From contig DIFU01000104.1 in assembly GCA_002419285.1 (NCBI GenBank), forward strand, positions 9,661 to 52,708: DNA of 43,048 nt. The letters are read 5' to 3'. This document shows, in pieces, positions 41,601-43,048 of this stretch. The position numbers and the translations under genes were made by a program. The notes under the pieces are model-generated. The model ran no database searches. It was given only the letters and a program-made list of their open reading frames with translations, and had not been told where the DNA came from. The stretch is from Prolixibacteraceae bacterium UBA5740. GTDB lineage: Bacteria; Bacteroidota; Bacteroidia; Bacteroidales; Prolixibacteraceae. Every line of letters starts with the position of its first letter. The first letter of the stretch is position 1.

Positions 41601-43048
41601 ATGTGTGGAATTGTATGTGCATTCGATTTGAAAACAAAGGAGTCGGGATTTCGACAGCAAATTTTAAAGATGTCAGGAAAACTTAGGCACCGGGGTCCCG
41701 ATTGGTCAGGTCTTTATTATGGCGACAAGGTTGTAATGGCTCATGAAAGGTTATCAATTGTCGATCCGGCGTCGGGTGGACAACCCTTGTATTCACCAGA
41801 TAAAAGTGTAGTTCTCGCGGTGAATGGAGAGATATATAATCACAGCGAGATCCGACAATCTTTTCATGGTAAATATAGTTTTGTTACCCAGTCTGATTGC
41901 GAGGTCATTATACCGTTATACATGGAAAAGGGTGTTGACTTCCTGGATCAGCTGAACGGGATATTTGCCTTTGCGCTATATGACGAGAAAAATGACTCCT
42001 GGATGATTGCCAGGGATCACATTGGAATTATCCCGCTTTACATGGGATGGGATGAACATGGCACTTTTTATGTAGCCTCCGAATTGAAGGCGTTGGAAGG
42101 TATTTGTCGCAAAATTCAGGAATTTCCTCCCGGACATTATATGACAGGTGCCGGAACTGAATTAAAAAAGTGGTATCAACGGGAGTGGACCGAATTTGAA
42201 AATGTCAAGAATAATCCATCTTCAATTTCTGATTTGAGGGATGCCCTGGAATCTGCTGTCCACCGGCAACTTATGTCTGATGTACCCTATGGCGTTTTAT
42301 TGTCAGGTGGACTTGACTCGTCCATAACCTCTGCCATTGCCAAAAAATACGCTGCCATGCGTGTTGAAACAGGGGATCAGCAACCTGCCTGGTGGCCCCA
42401 GCTTCATTCCTTCGCTATAGGACTTGATGGATCACCTGATCTTATTGCGGCAAGGAAGGCTGCTGATTGGATTGGTACCGTCCACCATGAGATTCATTAT
42501 ACCATCCAGGAAGGTCTTGATGCAATAAGGGATGTCATATATCATCTCGAAACTTATGATGTGACCACCATCAGGGCATCGACCCCTATGTACCTTCTCG
42601 CACGTGTAATACGGTCGATGGGAATTAAGATGGTACTGACGGGCGAAGGCGCGGATGAAATCTTTGGCGGATACCTCTATTTTCACAAAGCCCCAAACTC
42701 TGAGGAGTTTCATAAGGAGACGGTAAGGAAACTGAGCAGGTTGCATCTTTACGATTGCCTGAGGGCCAATAAATCCCTGGCTGCCTGGGGGGTTGAGGGA
42801 AGGGTTCCCTTCCTTGACAAGGAATTTCTGGATGTCGCTATGCGCTTGAATCCTGCTGATAAAATGGCTGGAAACGGAAGAATTGAAAAATGGATTTTAC
42901 GCAAAGCATTCGAGGATTACCTGCCCGAAAGTATTGCCTGGCGACAAAAGGAACAGTTTTCTGACGGGGTCGGGTACGGATGGATAGATACCCTAAAGCA
43001 AATTGCCTCACAACAGGTCTCCAATGAAATGCTTGAAAATGCGAAGTT
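41601..43048 (+). CDS. asnB: Asparagine synthetase B, glutamine-hydrolysing (3' end outside window)
   Basis: Converts aspartate, glutamine and ATP to asparagine. 482 codons are present and the frame is still open at the window edge; the family is about 550 aa, so some 70 residues are missing. N-terminal class II glutamine amidotransferase with the nucleophile Cys2 (MCGIVCAFD), RHRGPDWSG, VNGEIYNH and SDCEVIIPLY; synthetase domain with the PP-loop GVLLSGGLDSSI, VLTGEGADEIFGGYLYF and EGRVPFLDKEF. All catalytic segments seen are intact. Preceded by its own promoter and a palindrome. Confidence 0.96.
   Translation, partial: MCGIVCAFDLKTKESGFRQQILKMSGKLRHRGPDWSGLYYGDKVVMAHERLSIVDPASGGQPLYSPDKSVVLAVNGEIYNHSEIRQSFHGKYSFVTQSDCEVIIPLYMEKGVDFLDQLNGIFAFALYDEKNDSWMIARDHIGIIPLYMGWDEHGTFYVASELKALEGICRKIQEFPPGHYMTGAGTELKKWYQREWTEFENVKNNPSSISDLRDALESAVHRQLMSDVPYGVLLSGGLDSSITSAIAKKYAAMRVETGDQQPAWWPQLHSFAIGLDGSPDLIAARKAADWIGTVHHEIHYTIQEGLDAIRDVIYHLETYDVTTIRASTPMYLLARVIRSMGIKMVLTGEGADEIFGGYLYFHKAPNSEEFHKETVRKLSRLHLYDCLRANKSLAAWGVEGRVPFLDKEFLDVAMRLNPADKMAGNGRIEKWILRKAFEDYLPESIAWRQKEQFSDGVGYGWIDTLKQIASQQVSNEMLENAK

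Noticed and set aside
42432..42746. Minus-strand 104-codon frame
   Set aside because: Lies wholly inside asnB, whose conserved motifs are read on the plus strand across the same bases.

Overview
The window is chromosomal DNA from a member of the Bacteroidota, most likely class Bacteroidia; the genus cannot be fixed from the sequence alone. The pointers are: promoter -7 boxes of the TAnnTTTG type in front of many genes; almost no Shine-Dalgarno sequences before the ribosomal genes; a secreted protein with a type IX secretion (type B, gliding-motility-like) C-terminal domain; a DUF4290 gene next to murA; a MurA with Asp in place of the active-site Cys; cysteine-free S4, S14 and L36; and a second EF-G of the Bacteroides EF-G2 type.

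Layout. 1-7.2 kb, minus strand: grpE-dnaJ chaperone pair, a secreted TlpA-like thioredoxin, DUF4290-murA, and a UvrD/PcrA helicase. 7.4-8.7 kb, plus strand: a T9SS cargo protein. 8.8-12.8 kb, minus strand: an EF-G paralog with an abnormal G domain and an AbgT-family transporter. 13.1-16.7 kb, plus strand: a two-gene peptide exporter (C39-peptidase ABC transporter plus HlyD-type adaptor) with no visible precursor peptide. 16.8-34.0 kb, plus strand: one merged str-S10-spc-alpha superoperon of 32 genes, rpsL to rplQ, including fusA, secY, infA, rpmJ and rpoA, without tuf and without map, closed by a strong terminator. 34.1-34.5 kb, minus: a free-methionine-(R)-sulfoxide reductase. 34.8-37.7 kb, plus: hisS and hutH, with a long hairpin that runs into the hutH start codon. 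37.7-40.0 kb, minus: an ECF sigma factor, a membrane anti-sigma-like protein and a Spy/CpxP-like periplasmic protein, preceded upstream by a NUDIX-type regulator whose catalytic box is lost. 40.2-41.3 kb, plus: ychF. 41.6 kb to the edge, plus: asnB, cut off by the end of the window.

How it fits together. Most of the window is core translation and growth machinery. Stress and starvation functions surround it: chaperones, EF-G2, methionine sulfoxide repair and an envelope-type ECF sigma circuit. The points most worth following are the GTPase-degenerate EF-G paralog, the sigma/anti-sigma/Spy circuit, the orphan peptide exporter, the catalytically dead NUDIX regulator and several RNA or DNA inverted repeats (1929-1969, 16752-16789, 17328-17365, 36165-36200, 41537-41548). 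No tRNA, rRNA, CRISPR array, insertion sequence or prophage was seen.
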